Below are positions 63,991 to 64,000 of a DNA stretch of 64,000 nucleotides, piece after piece. The stretch is from Zingiber officinale. Lineage: Eukaryota > Streptophyta > Magnoliopsida > Zingiberales > Zingiberaceae. The notes below the pieces were generated by a model that saw only the letters and a list, made by a program, of their open reading frames with translations, had not been told where the DNA came from and made no database searches. Position 1 is the stretch's first letter; every line of letters begins with the position of its first letter. The stretch is taken from assembly GCF_018446385.1 (NCBI RefSeq), contig NC_055987.1:8703705-8767704 (forward strand), written 5' to 3'. The translations under genes were made by a program, and so were the position numbers.

Positions 63991-64000
63991 TGGTATCAGA
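63991..64000 (+). other. Primer-binding site at the window end
   Basis: TGGTATCAGA, two bases after the LTR, is cut by the window edge. It shows that an internal region follows on the right. Confidence 0.85.

Overview
This is a nuclear genome window from a flowering plant, almost certainly a monocot. Two intron-rich housekeeping genes lie in a sea of nested LTR retrotransposons, and there is a plastid-derived insertion. Gene structure, the AT-rich intergenic DNA and the copia families would suit a Zingiberales genome (ginger or banana relatives), but that placement is an inference from general resemblance and no species is claimed.

Layout. (1) 384-26211 can be read as one old Ty1-copia-type element (A) with diverged LTRs at both ends and matching 5-bp target duplications (TGTTA). 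It is filled with later insertions: a solo LTR inside its 5' LTR, a 2.2-kb solo LTR that splits its gag, and a cluster of gag-only (TR-GAG-like) elements. One of these (B) is interrupted at its gag start codon by a nearly intact minus-strand copia element (C, 7462-17308, TSD GAGAT). Fragments D, E and F follow. (2) 26217-37500 is AT-rich intergenic DNA. It holds a three-unit tandem repeat, a row of five long-hairpin elements, a hAT-type element with a solo C-family LTR inside it, a LINE 3' half and a PIF/Harbinger-type MITE. (3) 37.5-53.6 kb is the genic core: a cytosolic glucose-6-phosphate dehydrogenase gene on + (15 coding exons, 526 codons) and a chloroplast stromal HSP70 gene on - (8 exons, 701 codons). 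They converge with about 1.15 kb between their stop codons. Both have LINE fragments in introns. (4) 53.6-58 kb holds an AT-rich duplication, a 576-bp hAT MITE, and a scrambled inverted-repeat element that contains a piece of plastid ycf2, followed by a minisatellite. (5) 58-64 kb is a decayed copia gag/protease region interrupted by a complete 3.9-kb TR-GAG element (TSD GATTT). The window ends in the primer-binding site of one more member of that family.

How the genes relate. G6PDH makes cytosolic NADPH at the head of the oxidative pentose phosphate pathway; the HSP70 is a plastid protein-folding and import chaperone. Nothing in the sequence links the two beyond adjacency. Most remaining open frames are retrotransposon fragments or fortuitous. 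The most useful observations are the gag-only retrotransposon family (six LTR copies here), the hairpin row at 27.3-28.9 kb, conserved stem-loops in the C-family LTR, and the ycf2 fragment inside an inverted-repeat element. Exon boundaries and target duplications were read by eye; no alignment or database search was run.
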